A DNA stretch of 64,000 nt from Prochlorococcus marinus str. MIT 1214 (GCF_027359355.1 NZ_CP114777.1:186001-250000), one strand, 5' to 3'; counted from the first letter of the stretch, positions 46,789-55,031 are shown. Numbers and translations: made by a program. The notes: generated from the sequence alone by a model not told the origin.

Positions 46789-46948
46789 GTTAATTTAAAG
46801 ATGTCAGTCGCAGAGATGTTTTTGGGATAATCAGATGATTTTGTTGAACAAGAAGTGTACATTTAGAAAAACCCGATCAAGTTATGACTTACATCTCTCA
46901 TGTTTTATTCTTTATATAATTCCCTCTCTTATGTATAAAAAATAGCAT

Positions 46949-46971
46949 TAAAAAAGCCCGTTAGGGCTTGG
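46949..46971 (-). terminator. Terminator hairpin 3' of the tRNA-fMet half-copy
   Basis: Stem AAGCCC (46954-46959), loop GTTA, GGGCTT (46964-46969), with an A-run on the plus strand before it giving a T-run for minus-strand transcripts. It directly follows the CCA end of the half-copy at 46980-47024. Confidence 0.75.
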
Positions 46972-46979
46972 TTTTTAAT

Positions 46980-47024
46980 TGGTGGCGGGGGGAAGATTTG
47001 AACTTCCGACCTTCGGGTTATGAG
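46980..47024 (-). pseudogene. tRNA-fMet 3' half (attachment-site copy)
   Basis: 45 bases identical to the complete tRNA-fMet genes, covering the CCA end, T-arm, variable region and the anticodon arm up to the anticodon loop. Identity stops exactly after the loop (plus-strand TTATGAG, then GGTTTC instead of CCCGAC). A crossover in the anticodon loop is a known site for tRNA-targeting tyrosine recombinases. Confidence 0.9.
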
Positions 47025-47119
47025 GGTTTCTCCTACACGTTTTTTTGAAGCTATGACTGGTCTGTAAAACAAAGTGAGTATTTTTTTTGAGTTTTTATTT
47101 TTTTTTCAGGGTTTGTTTT

Positions 47120-47356
47120 TTAAGTTTGAACCCGACTAACTTTTCTCCTGAGAACGTTGTCTGGTTGTGAAAGCATCTGATCAACGGCAGCCCGTTTCCA
47201 CATCTTGTGGCTTTTGGGGTTTAGAGGATCTTTGAATCGATAATGAGTACCTTTAGAAAAATATTTTTCATTGCGCTTTAAAGTTCTTGTGCTAATTCCC
47301 AAGTACTTACTCATTTCCGAGTTAGAAATCCAAGGTTCTAAATTTCTCACGACCAT
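47120..47356 (-). CDS. HTH DNA-binding protein, excisionase-like
   Basis: A 78-aa protein. Residues 8-25 (PWISNSEMSKYLGISTRT) are a helix-turn-helix, and the second half (HYRFKDPLNPKSHKMWKRAAVDQML) has the wing-like pattern W-K-R-x-A-V-D-x-x-L found in excisionase/AlpA-like proteins. It lies 95 bases from the tRNA-fMet half-copy, a usual location for a recombination directionality factor. Regulatory roles on other promoters are also possible. Confidence 0.7.
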   Translation of the reverse strand: MVVRNLEPWISNSEMSKYLGISTRTLKRNEKYFSKGTHYRFKDPLNPKSHKMWKRAAVDQMLSQPDNVLRRKVSRVQT

Positions 47357-47501
47357 TGATCTCCTAAGTAATATTCATTGGATCTAATGTGCATTAAAAT
47401 AATAATTTTTCAAGTCTCAAAATATTAAATTATTGTATAAATAGTGCCTGCTATTTATTAATCAATTTGCAAGATATATCTTGCAAAATATTAGTAAATA
47501 C

Positions 47502-47844
47502 TTATTCTAGGTCTCCTTTCCTGACTCTTTCCTTGATCAATTTGATAAGTGTTTTGGCATTTTCTTCTGGACCATCACTGTATCCACCTCCCCACTTTTC
47601 AGCTCTTTGTTGAAAAAATAACGCACAACGAAGTTCAGTTAAGTTTGCATTCGAAGGGTCCTTTAAAACTTTTTTTGATAAATCAGCACAGGCTTCTGAT
47701 CCACCTGAAACGTCATATCCATTAATCGTAAATGCAAATTTAATCCAGTTCCAAGAAGGATCTTCTGGATTAGGAATCTTTTCTAAAACAAGCTCATGAT
47801 TAGAAATCAGTTTTTGGTTTCCGTTAGTGTGTGGTTTTTTTTTT
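47502..47844 (-). pseudogene. Out-of-frame C-terminal extension of the T5orf172 gene
   Basis: An open frame without a usable start, in the -1 frame after the A10 run at 47835-47844, encodes about 110 residues that look like real protein: PEDPSWNWIKFAFTINGYDV, EACADLSKKVLKDPSNANLT, LRCALFFQQRAEKWGGG, TLIKLIKERVRKGD. One extra A in the run (or a -1 ribosomal shift) joins it to the upstream gene into a product of about 329 aa. It may be a frameshift mutation, a phase-variable tract, programmed frameshifting, or a sequencing error. Confidence 0.65.
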
Positions 47845-48487
47845 CTGATCTATCTGGAAAGCCCGCATCCTCCCATTCGTCATATAACTCGCTTAATGTT
47901 TGTCCCTTATATGTCCAAAATGGTTTGATATTTGGTCTTGCATCGGATGGAAGAGATAGCAATTGTTTTGTATAGCCTGTTAATGAAACTTTCCCGTCTT
48001 CTTCTTTATAACCTTCTGGTTCTATCCAGCCGTCATAAACGACTTTGGCTTTTGTCGTTCCATCTTTAAAGACAATTTGTTCTCCCATATATCCCATTGT
48101 CCAGAGATTCACGTTAGGTCTTCTAGCTTTTTTGAATTTCTCAGTTGATGCTTTGGCTTCTATATCGACATTTTCTGCTTCTTCTTGAACGACTGGAGTG
48201 ACATCTTCCAATGCCATCAATTTAAGCAAAGTAATTGCTTGTTCTGGCTCGATATTGAAAAACTCTCTTCTTGGATTCACTCGATAAGGTCCAAAAGCCA
48301 AATGAAAAGCTGATTCAACCTCATTTTGATCTTTGACTCTTGCTGCATATTCACATTCAAAAGGAAGTGGGACTCCAGTTGTATATAAATCAGATAATCG
48401 GGCACCAATTTCTCTTCCTGTCCTGCCAATTTTCACCATCCTTGGCATTGCAGGATTAGTTAATACGTAGACAATTCCTTCGCTCAT
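47807..48487 (-). CDS. T5orf172/GIY-YIG-type protein, possibly frameshifted at its end
   Basis: 226 aa as read. The N-terminal 95 residues match the T5orf172 branch of GIY-YIG-like domains: GIVYVLTNPAMPRMVKIGRT near 4-23, LSDLYTTGVPLPFECEYAARV near 32, HLAFGPYRVNPRREFFNIEP near 62-81. The following part has a repeated WxYKG/TMGYMGEQIVFKDGTTKAKV pattern of unknown nature. The last 11 residues come after an A10 homopolymer and look like out-of-frame read-through; see the adjoining entry. It could be a nuclease or DNA-binding protein. Confidence 0.75.
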   Translation of the reverse strand: MSEGIVYVLTNPAMPRMVKIGRTGREIGARLSDLYTTGVPLPFECEYAARVKDQNEVESAFHLAFGPYRVNPRREFFNIEPEQAITLLKLMALEDVTPVVQEEAENVDIEAKASTEKFKKARRPNVNLWTMGYMGEQIVFKDGTTKAKVVYDGWIEPEGYKEEDGKVSLTGYTKQLLSLPSDARPNIKPFWTYKGQTLSELYDEWEDAGFPDRSEKKNHTLTETKN

Positions 48488-48587
48488 ATCTTTATTATGC
48501 CTTTTGGTTCAAAACTTGTTGATACCAATCCAAAATATTTGTTTCCCTTTAGAGAAATGCTTAAACAACAATTTGTATAGCTAAAAA

Positions 48588-48668
48588 ATGACAAATTCAA
48601 ACCAAGTAATACATAATCGACTCACAGAAAATCTTTTAAAAGCAAATTCAAAATCTAATCACTCTTAA
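48588..48668 (+). CDS. Possible 26-residue peptide
   Basis: ATG 48588 to TAA 48668 encodes MTNSNQVIHNRLTENLLKAN and six more residues (SKSNHS). A strong terminator starts 4 bases after its stop, which marks a transcript ending here on the plus strand. It may be a short peptide gene or a small RNA; there is no clear ribosome binding site. Confidence 0.3.
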   Translation: MTNSNQVIHNRLTENLLKANSKSNHS

Positions 48669-48671
48669 GTG

Positions 48672-48696
48672 AGCCCTCTTTGCGAGGGCTTTTTTT
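48672..48696 (+). terminator. Rho-independent terminator upstream of the M28 peptidase gene
   Basis: Stem AGCCCTC (48672-48678), loop TTTGC, GAGGGCT (48684-48690), then six or more T. It is on the plus strand although no conventional gene ends just before it, so it points to a short plus-strand transcript from about 48500-48670. Confidence 0.85.
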
Positions 48697-48749
48697 ATTG
48701 CTCAAATCCTAACGCCTAAATCTAGTAGCTATTTCATTAGTAATTAATC

Positions 48750-49574
48750 ATGAATAAAAAACAGCTCCTGGAGGACATAAAGCAGATAGCTATTCCTCGT
48801 CATTCAAAATGGGATCCTCTTGGATTAATGAGTGTTCGTATTTATGTCAAAAATCGCCTCTCTTCTTATGGCAAAGTTCTAGAACATTCATTTAAAGAAG
48901 GTTCAGAAGAAGGAATTAATTACATTCTTAAAATTCAAGGAATAAATCCAAAACTAGATCCCCTTCTTATAGGTGCACACTATGACGGACCAATTAAATC
49001 TCCAGGTGCCGATGACAATGCAAGTGGATTAGCTGCATTATTTGCACTTGTTGAACATTGCAGAAAAACACCTCATGATAGACCTATTTGGTTTGTGGCT
49101 TTTGATCAAGAGGAATGGGGACTACTTGGAAGTAAAGCGCTATCAAAAGAGTTAAAAGCAAAAGGTCAAAAGCTCAAGCTAATGATCAGTCTTGAGATGC
49201 TTGCCTTCACATCTGATAAACAGGATTATCCATTGCCTGTAATGAAAAAGTTGTTTGGTGAAAAAGGAGATTTCATTGCATTAGTTGCGAATACGGGTTG
49301 TTCTTTAATGTTGCCTAGTTTGTCGTCAAGCATGGGTAAGTTTCTTCCAACTAAAGTTCTCCCTGTACCTTTGAAAGGTGATGTTCTGGCTGATGTTCGT
49401 CTTAGTGATCACAGTCCTTTTTGGGATCAAGGTTTTAACGCGATGATGATTACTGATACCTCATTCTTGAGGAATCCTAATTATCACGAGCCTACGGATA
49501 CTGTTGAAACTCTTGATTTGGACTTCTTTTATAATGTGGTTAGAGGATTAACTGAAAGTTTGGAGAAAATATAA
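48750..49574 (+). CDS. M28-family zinc peptidase
   Basis: A 274-aa peptidase with the two-zinc ligands of the M28 family: LLIGAHYDGPIKSPGADDNA (His near residue 77, Asp near 90), the Glu pair in FVAFDQEEWGLLGS near 114-127, and the final His in NPNYHEPTDTVETLD near 246-260. No signal peptide is seen, so it should act in the cytoplasm unless exported otherwise. The 1-base overlap with the next gene's ATG (ATAATG) shows coupling. It is probably an aminopeptidase of the island's cargo. Confidence 0.9.
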   Translation: MNKKQLLEDIKQIAIPRHSKWDPLGLMSVRIYVKNRLSSYGKVLEHSFKEGSEEGINYILKIQGINPKLDPLLIGAHYDGPIKSPGADDNASGLAALFALVEHCRKTPHDRPIWFVAFDQEEWGLLGSKALSKELKAKGQKLKLMISLEMLAFTSDKQDYPLPVMKKLFGEKGDFIALVANTGCSLMLPSLSSSMGKFLPTKVLPVPLKGDVLADVRLSDHSPFWDQGFNAMMITDTSFLRNPNYHEPTDTVETLDLDFFYNVVRGLTESLEKI

Positions 49575-50206
49575 TGAAACGCTTCTTTCTTCTTGCTTTA
49601 AGTGCAGGCCTTTTGGTTAAACCTGTATTTAGTGATTCCTCTTTGAAAGAGAAAGCATATGCTGCAGGGACTTTAGGTGCAGCACTTTGTCATCATTCCA
49701 ATGGTTTAATATCTATGTCCGAAGTATTATTTTTGACAAGGAAGAATTTAAATAAAAAAGGTTATAGCACTGAAATTATTAATAACCCTAAAGTTAAAGA
49801 AGCAGCTGAATATATAAAGAATTTTTCAGGTGATGATTGTTTTAATTCGCCAGGATATGATCCAGAATTTAATGCCAATTTAATGAATATATTGCAATCT
49901 AACGTAGACTATTTTAGGGATAAATCATATTTTAATAAAGACGAGAAAGTAGTTTATTGTAAGGAGCCTCTTCCTCAGTTCACATTAAATTATTACTCAA
50001 ATCCAAATGATAATGAAGTTTCTAATCTTTGTACCTGTGTATGGAATAAGTTTCCTGATACAAGTTGGCAGAAAAAAGAAATGTTAAATGGCTTTAATGT
50101 TATGAGAAAGGCTAAAGAAGATTCTTGGCGTGCAAAATCTCTGCAAGCAGGGTTCTCAACAATGTTTGGTAAAGCGATTAAAGAATGTGGAGGAAATCAA
50201 TTATAG
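49574..50206 (+). CDS. Secreted cysteine-containing protein of unknown function
   Basis: A 210-aa protein with a classic signal peptide (KRFFLLALSAGLLVKPVFS, residues 2-20, cleavage after VFS). The mature part has cysteines near 39, 97, 127, 150, 152 and 205 that could pair, with GAALCHHSNG near 35 and NLCTCVWNKFPDTSWQ near 148. No family is recognised. Its ATG overlaps the M28 peptidase stop by one base, so the two are made together; a partner or substrate relation is possible. Confidence 0.7.
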   Translation: MKRFFLLALSAGLLVKPVFSDSSLKEKAYAAGTLGAALCHHSNGLISMSEVLFLTRKNLNKKGYSTEIINNPKVKEAAEYIKNFSGDDCFNSPGYDPEFNANLMNILQSNVDYFRDKSYFNKDEKVVYCKEPLPQFTLNYYSNPNDNEVSNLCTCVWNKFPDTSWQKKEMLNGFNVMRKAKEDSWRAKSLQAGFSTMFGKAIKECGGNQL

Positions 50207-50271
50207 AAAAGATTAGCCAGCTAATCTATAAGTTTTTAGGTTACTATTAGAGAATAAACAAATGAAAAGCT

Positions 50272-50856
50272 ATGCCTGTTAGAGATATTGATAGTGATGA
50301 TTCTTCTAATGATAGTTCAAGTGAGAAAAAGTCTTTAAATAATAGAACAATACCCTGGGCTAGATATTTTGCTCGATTATTTGATTTGATTTTAGTTGGT
50401 TTTATATGTTATGTCCCAGTACTCATTATTTGGGGATCTAGAAATACAAATATTACACTATTTCAATTCCTAATTGTAATACCATTTATCTACATATTCT
50501 TTGAACCTTTTTGTTATGTGCTTTGGGGTGCGACACCTGGTAAGTTTTTATATTCAATTAAAGTTCTCAACGAAGATGGTTCTAAATTAAGTCTAAGGAA
50601 AGCTGTTAAACGTTCTTTACAAGTTTTGATTAGGGGTAATGCTTTTGGAATACCTTTTCTTATTGTTCTAGCAAATTTTATTGCTTTTAGGTATTACGAG
50701 GATAACAAACAAACTCCTTGGGATAAGCAGCTGAGAATTAAATATGCGATTGGAAATATTAGTAATCAAAGAATATTAATCACGAATATTATTATCTTAC
50801 TTTTATCTTCCTTTCTTAGATTTATTGGCCAGTATTCTAAAGACTATATTAGTTAA
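50272..50856 (+). CDS. RDD-family membrane protein
   Basis: A 194-aa protein. After a Ser/Asp-rich N-terminus the first membrane helix carries ARYFARLFDLILVGF (RDD-type R..D, residues 26-40). Then come WGATPGKFLYSIKVLNEDGS near 85 (the GKxLxxIKV motif) and a LSLRKAVKRSLQVL stretch near 106. There are four membrane segments. RDD proteins act as small-solute or ion carriers (some Na+/H+), but here the solute is unknown. It lies 65 bases after the secreted protein gene. Confidence 0.82.
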   Translation: MPVRDIDSDDSSNDSSSEKKSLNNRTIPWARYFARLFDLILVGFICYVPVLIIWGSRNTNITLFQFLIVIPFIYIFFEPFCYVLWGATPGKFLYSIKVLNEDGSKLSLRKAVKRSLQVLIRGNAFGIPFLIVLANFIAFRYYEDNKQTPWDKQLRIKYAIGNISNQRILITNIIILLLSSFLRFIGQYSKDYIS

Positions 50857-50866
50857 AAAATTTTTC

Positions 50867-51307
50867 TTACTTCTCTTCTGGTTTAAAGATTAAACTAAAT
50901 ATTGAACCTATAGCTGAAAGTATTCCTATGAATAAGGACACTTGAATTGACCATATAAAACCACCAGCGATTGCTCCAACTAGAGCCCAAATAATTAAAT
51001 TACCTCCAAAATAATTATAAACAATTGGAGATAGCTTTACTCCTAGTGGTCCTCCTCCTAGAAAGCCAAGTAACTGTTGTGTTCCTTTGGATACTGAGTC
51101 TTTATTTTGTCTTTCGTAGTTAATTTTTTCAGTTTGTTGTTTATTGATATTGAATTCTGCATCTCGCTCTTTGTCGTTAAGTTGAAGATCGTAATCCCAA
51201 TCTTTAATGTATTTTTGTTGATTTAAGTTCGCATTCGCTTCACCAATAAAGAAAGTTACCGACAAGGCAGTTGTTAGAGCAATTTTTTTAAAAATATTAT
51301 TTAGCAT
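50867..51307 (-). CDS. Signal-peptide membrane protein of unknown function
   Basis: A 146-aa protein. Residues 5-26 look like a signal peptide (KKIALTTALSVTFFIGEANA), a polar section with many Gln/Lys/Asn follows, and two membrane helices close the protein (IIWALVGAIAGGFIWSIQ; LFIGILSAIGSIFSLIF). It converges on the RDD gene, 10 bases apart. No family is recognised. Confidence 0.65.
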   Translation of the reverse strand: MLNNIFKKIALTTALSVTFFIGEANANLNQQKYIKDWDYDLQLNDKERDAEFNINKQQTEKINYERQNKDSVSKGTQQLLGFLGGGPLGVKLSPIVYNYFGGNLIIWALVGAIAGGFIWSIQVSLFIGILSAIGSIFSLIFKPEEK

Positions 51308-51400
51308 AATTTTTTTTTCTATTTTAGCTATCTTGCCTATTTTTCCAATAATTGTCGTAATTCGTTCTAAGAAGACTTTGAACTAATTTCTCTTTTTATA

Positions 51401-51443
51401 GGGAGTTTTTTACTCCAGACCTTCGGGTTGCGAGCCCGACGAG
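51401..51443 (-). pseudogene. Degenerate tRNA-fMet fragment (anticodon arm)
   Basis: The stretch CCTTCGGGTTGCGAGCCCGA then CGAG (51420-51443) matches the anticodon arm of the complete tRNA except for two changes in the loop; before it, GGGAG(T)6ACTCC is a possible decayed T-arm. The acceptor stem is missing. The 301-base gap 51308-51608 holds only this and the terminator at 51575. Confidence 0.7.
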
Positions 51444-51574
51444 ATGATCATTTTATATAATTAGCTATTAATCCAATTGCTGGAATAGGTCTACTATTGC
51501 TAATTACTATATTTTTAATTCTATAGAGCTCAAAATATATATATTTAACGAGTCTAAAAGTATCATATATGCAT

Positions 51575-51603
51575 AAAAAAAGCCTGTCATAACAGGCTTT
51601 TTT
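51575..51603 (-). terminator. Rho-independent terminator of the tRNA-fMet copy at 51609
   Basis: An 11-bp stem (AAAAAGCCTGT at 51577-51587, ACAGGCTTTTT at 51592-51602) with a CATA loop, flanked by A and T runs, lies 6 bases beyond the CCA end of the tRNA. It is symmetrical and could work on both strands. Confidence 0.85.
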
Positions 51604-51608
51604 GGAAT

Positions 51609-51685
<77 letters not shown>

Positions 51686-51711
51686 AAGATTAAAAATATT
51701 CTATAGCAGAA

Positions 51712-53400
51712 TCAGACTCGTTTGGATTTATTTTTTGCAATACCTAATTTTTCTATTAATGCCATTACTTCCTGCCGCTTATCTTTTTCAATCCCAATAA
51801 TCTCTAATTCTTTTTCTTTAATAGATTTGTTCTGCTTGATTAATTCTATTATTTGCTTTGTTTTTTTACTTGTAATAATTTCAACCAATTTTGAATGTAA
51901 GGGGAATAATAACATTTCTGGTTTTGTAGAATCGCTATCAACAAATAACTCTTTCTCATTATAGATTGCAGTTGAATAGTCTTTAAAGATGTAGTCGATA
52001 GAAGGATGAAAACGAATAGAAGTATTTATTTCATTGTAACTATCTCTTCTTTCTTTTAAGTTAAGCCATAGTTTTCGATATTGATGGCTTACAACTTGCC
52101 AACTAAATAATTCTTTCCACCTTTGCTTACTTTTATAGCCCATATTTTCTCTGATTTCTTTGTTATCAATTAGAAACTTTAATTTATCATTTAAAGCGTT
52201 CTCATCTATAACCGTTTTCATTGATTTTAGACCTATCATATAATCAAAGTTTATTTTTTCGATTTTATAATCTAATTCTATATGATTTATTGCTTCTTTA
52301 GATCCAACGGCATATTTAGTCGGGATAAGATATCCAGTTTCGTTCTCTTTTACTAAGTCTTTATATCCATTCCAATCACTCACAATACATGGAAGCTCCG
52401 CAGCCATCGCTTCAATTACTGTAAGGCCAAATGTTTCTTGAATATTATCTGACAGTGAAATAAAAATATTTGCGGCATTAAGTGAGTCTATCTTTGCCTC
52501 TTCTGTCGCTTGTTCTATACCTCCGACTCTTTTTATGGTTAGATTTCTAAATGAGAAAATGAGACTATTGTAGAGTTTTTCAATAGTCTCATTTGCAAAA
52601 GTACCACATTCCAATAATACTATTTGTTTATCCTTTATCTCTGTACTTAGCTTGGATATTGATCTATAGATGGCTAAGGGATGTGCCTTCCCGTGAAATG
52701 ATAGACGGCCTAGAAATAAAATTACAATTGCATCTTTAGAAATTCCTAGCTTATTCCTTGCCTTTAATCTCTTTTCTTTTCTTGTTAATGATATATCATA
52801 TGTAATATCATTGACAGCAAGAGGAATGGTATATAATTCAGGACGTTTTTTCTTTGTGAGTTTTATATTGTACTTCCTTTCAAATGATTCATGAAAGAAA
52901 TCAATCGTTCTATTTACTACTTCCCTCCCGCATGATGAGGTACATACTAGAGCATCCCAAGACTCTAAACCTCCAAAAATATATTCTTTAAAACCATTTA
53001 TTACTTTGTTTGAGCAAAGTGTGTGGATTATCCCTGTAATTGAAAATTTATTGGGACTGTAATTTGCTCGTATAGCTGACCATTTTTCTAAATCTGGACC
53101 TGGGATATGTATATTCTCAATTTCATTAAGATTGAATTTACTAATTTTTGTATGTATATTTAGCGAAGTATTTTTAATTAGATATGGATTTAGAATTGTG
53201 TTTAAATATTCTTTTTCTTTCACTGAATTAACTAAGATATCTAATTCTTCACCTTGGTACAAATTATTCACTATTCCTTTCGCGAATTCTTTGCCCGCAA
53301 CTCTTCTGCCCATTAGTTGATATCTTTCTGTATCAAATGCATCTCCAGGTAGGATTAATGCCGCTGGATATTTTCTTGAAATAGATTTATTAATAGTCAT
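51712..53400 (-). CDS. GT-B fold glycosyltransferase (family 4-like)
   Basis: A 562-aa protein. The C-terminal Rossmann half has IVILFLGRLSFHGKAHPLAI near residues 218-237 (donor-binding opening), and the key EX7E motif in FGLTVIEAMAAELPCIVSD near 329-347, followed by GYLIPT. The last 130 residues form an extra helical extension without a known domain. It should transfer a sugar to a surface polysaccharide or glycan. It is the only gene between two complete identical tRNA-fMet genes, on the same strand as both, making a removable cassette of about 1.83 kb. Confidence 0.85.
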   Translation of the reverse strand: MTINKSISRKYPAALILPGDAFDTERYQLMGRRVAGKEFAKGIVNNLYQGEELDILVNSVKEKEYLNTILNPYLIKNTSLNIHTKISKFNLNEIENIHIPGPDLEKWSAIRANYSPNKFSITGIIHTLCSNKVINGFKEYIFGGLESWDALVCTSSCGREVVNRTIDFFHESFERKYNIKLTKKKRPELYTIPLAVNDITYDISLTRKEKRLKARNKLGISKDAIVILFLGRLSFHGKAHPLAIYRSISKLSTEIKDKQIVLLECGTFANETIEKLYNSLIFSFRNLTIKRVGGIEQATEEAKIDSLNAANIFISLSDNIQETFGLTVIEAMAAELPCIVSDWNGYKDLVKENETGYLIPTKYAVGSKEAINHIELDYKIEKINFDYMIGLKSMKTVIDENALNDKLKFLIDNKEIRENMGYKSKQRWKELFSWQVVSHQYRKLWLNLKERRDSYNEINTSIRFHPSIDYIFKDYSTAIYNEKELFVDSDSTKPEMLLFPLHSKLVEIITSKKTKQIIELIKQNKSIKEKELEIIGIEKDKRQEVMALIEKLGIAKNKSKRV

Positions 53401-53438
53401 ATAATTGAATATAAATAATTATTCAATTAACTAAATTT

Positions 53439-53515
<77 letters not shown>

Positions 53516-53567
53516 TTGTTAATAAAGCATACATCTTTATGTGACATTAATGACTGCTTTGTTTGTC

Positions 53568-54530
53568 TTAAGGGACCTGTAATTTCCCCTCAACCTCTAT
53601 ATAGATTCCTGGATTTTTCTGAAGGATGATTTCATCTAGTTCTTCAATTGCCGATGGGGTGATCCACTCTAGCTGTCGGAGAAGATGTATGGCTACAGCA
53701 TGTTTTGCTCTTTTTGATCCATCTTCAACCTTTATTGAGAGTCCAATACCTTCCCCCATTAAACCAATACATTGGATCCCTTCACTTCCACCTTTGCTAA
53801 TTATTTGCTTATGACTTCTTTTTATTAATTCCGAATCAAAATATCCTTCTCCAGCAAGTAGGTCTGGATGGTTTATCATTGCACGCGTTATTTTTTCAAA
53901 TTCAGGTTGGTCAGATCTAGATAAATGAGCATATAAAATAGCCATTTGAGATAAACGCAAAAGTAAAGTTGGTGCACCACAGTCATCTCTTTCGGCAATT
54001 AATTCTTCAGCTGGTATTTTTAGTAACTCGGAAACTCTTCTGAAAATTTCTATCTGCAGTGGATGATGTCCCATTAAATAGCTATCTAGATCCCAGTTCA
54101 TTTTTTTGCAGGTTGCGAGAAATGCTGAATGTTTTCCTGAGCAATTGTGTTGAAGCCTACTTTCTCTGTTTTGTGGGATTGGGCATTTCAGTTCTTTTAT
54201 ATCTATATCTGAATTCCAAAGGAGCTTGAATGCTGTTCTCGCATGAACTGATGAACCACAATGAGAACCACATGCCAGAGCTAATGTCTTGTTATCTAAA
54301 TTATATTTTTCCAAAGTGCCACTTGTGAGGAAAGGCAATGCTTGGAAAGGTTTTAAAGCTGATCGAATGAAAGTTTCATATTCAGGAAATCCTGCTTTCA
54401 TTAATGTTCTGCCTTTCGTATCACATATTGAAGCGTGGGCTCTATGAATGGATTCAACACTTGAACCCCTTTTTACTAGAACCTTTATAGAATTTTTGTC
54501 GTGGTTAGATATATTATTTTGTAAATTCAT
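53568..54530 (-). CDS. Asparaginase (bacterial AnsA2/rhizobial-type II)
   Basis: A 320-aa protein of the asparaginase II family (PF06089). Marks: LVKRGSSVESIHRAHASICD near residues 18-37, RSALKPFQALP near 56 (SxLKxxQ motif), ALACGSHCGS near 83 and LQHNCSGKHSAFLATCKKMN near 126. EERDDCGAPT-like AERDDCGAPTLLL is near 182. These Zn-using enzymes convert asparagine to aspartate and ammonia, useful for nitrogen recycling. It follows the Ycf36 gene by 3 bases on the minus strand. Confidence 0.85.
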   Translation of the reverse strand: MNLQNNISNHDKNSIKVLVKRGSSVESIHRAHASICDTKGRTLMKAGFPEYETFIRSALKPFQALPFLTSGTLEKYNLDNKTLALACGSHCGSSVHARTAFKLLWNSDIDIKELKCPIPQNRESRLQHNCSGKHSAFLATCKKMNWDLDSYLMGHHPLQIEIFRRVSELLKIPAEELIAERDDCGAPTLLLRLSQMAILYAHLSRSDQPEFEKITRAMINHPDLLAGEGYFDSELIKRSHKQIISKGGSEGIQCIGLMGEGIGLSIKVEDGSKRAKHAVAIHLLRQLEWITPSAIEELDEIILQKNPGIYIEVEGKLQVP

Positions 54531-54533
54531 ATA

Positions 54534-55031
54534 TTAATTCATTCCTAAAAATATAAATAATAATGAAACTATAACAACTGATACTAAGAGTATTATTATT
54601 ACTTCTAAATGATTTAAAATAGGTTTGATTTGATTTTGAGCTATGAGTAAATCTTTTGCTCTCCAATTGATTGGTTTTTCCCAAATCTGTCCATCGTACC
54701 AACCAGATTCTTCATATTCAATTTTTTCGGAATTAAGTCGTTTATATATATAAGTCCAACTTAACCATTGTCTGATAAGTAATAATATAGGAAAAGCAAG
54801 AGATACAGTTAGACTTACAAATAAAAGTTCAAAAATGTTGTTTTTCAAGTGATTGCTTCCATAAGATATTGTTAAGCTAACTGGTGTGATAAATAACCAA
54901 CAAACTGTTAATTTCCGGTAGAAGATATTTCTTTCTAAAAAAGGCCAGGAGATTAACCACGAATTTCTAATGTTATTAAATTCATTCAATGGCCTTTGGC
55001 TCTCAGGCACAGGGCATATTATTTTATTCAT
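54534..55031 (-). CDS. CGLD27/Ycf36-family membrane protein (DUF1230)
   Basis: A 165-aa protein with about four membrane segments. Family marks are CPVPESQRPLNEFNNIRNSW at residues 5-24, then FYRKLTVCWLFITP near 37-50, and a central VSLAFPILLLIRQWLSWTYI near 76-95, followed by KIEYEESGWYDGQIWEKP near 102-119. In plants CGLD27 supports chlorophyll or iron-related growth. Its ATG overlaps the rsfS stop by 8 bases, so it is coupled with rsfS. Confidence 0.85.
   Translation of the reverse strand: MNKIICPVPESQRPLNEFNNIRNSWLISWPFLERNIFYRKLTVCWLFITPVSLTISYGSNHLKNNIFELLFVSLTVSLAFPILLLIRQWLSWTYIYKRLNSEKIEYEESGWYDGQIWEKPINWRAKDLLIAQNQIKPILNHLEVIIILLVSVVIVSLLFIFLGMN

Noticed and set aside
50211-50226. 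GATTAGCCAGCTAATC palindrome after the secreted protein gene as a terminator
   Set aside because: The stem is only 7 bp and the T-run is not adjacent; possible but weak.
51401-51443. A tRNA-Ala (CGC) gene suggested by the loop CTCGCAA
   Set aside because: Acceptor and D-arms are absent and the arm matches tRNA-fMet; it is a fragment, not a working tRNA.
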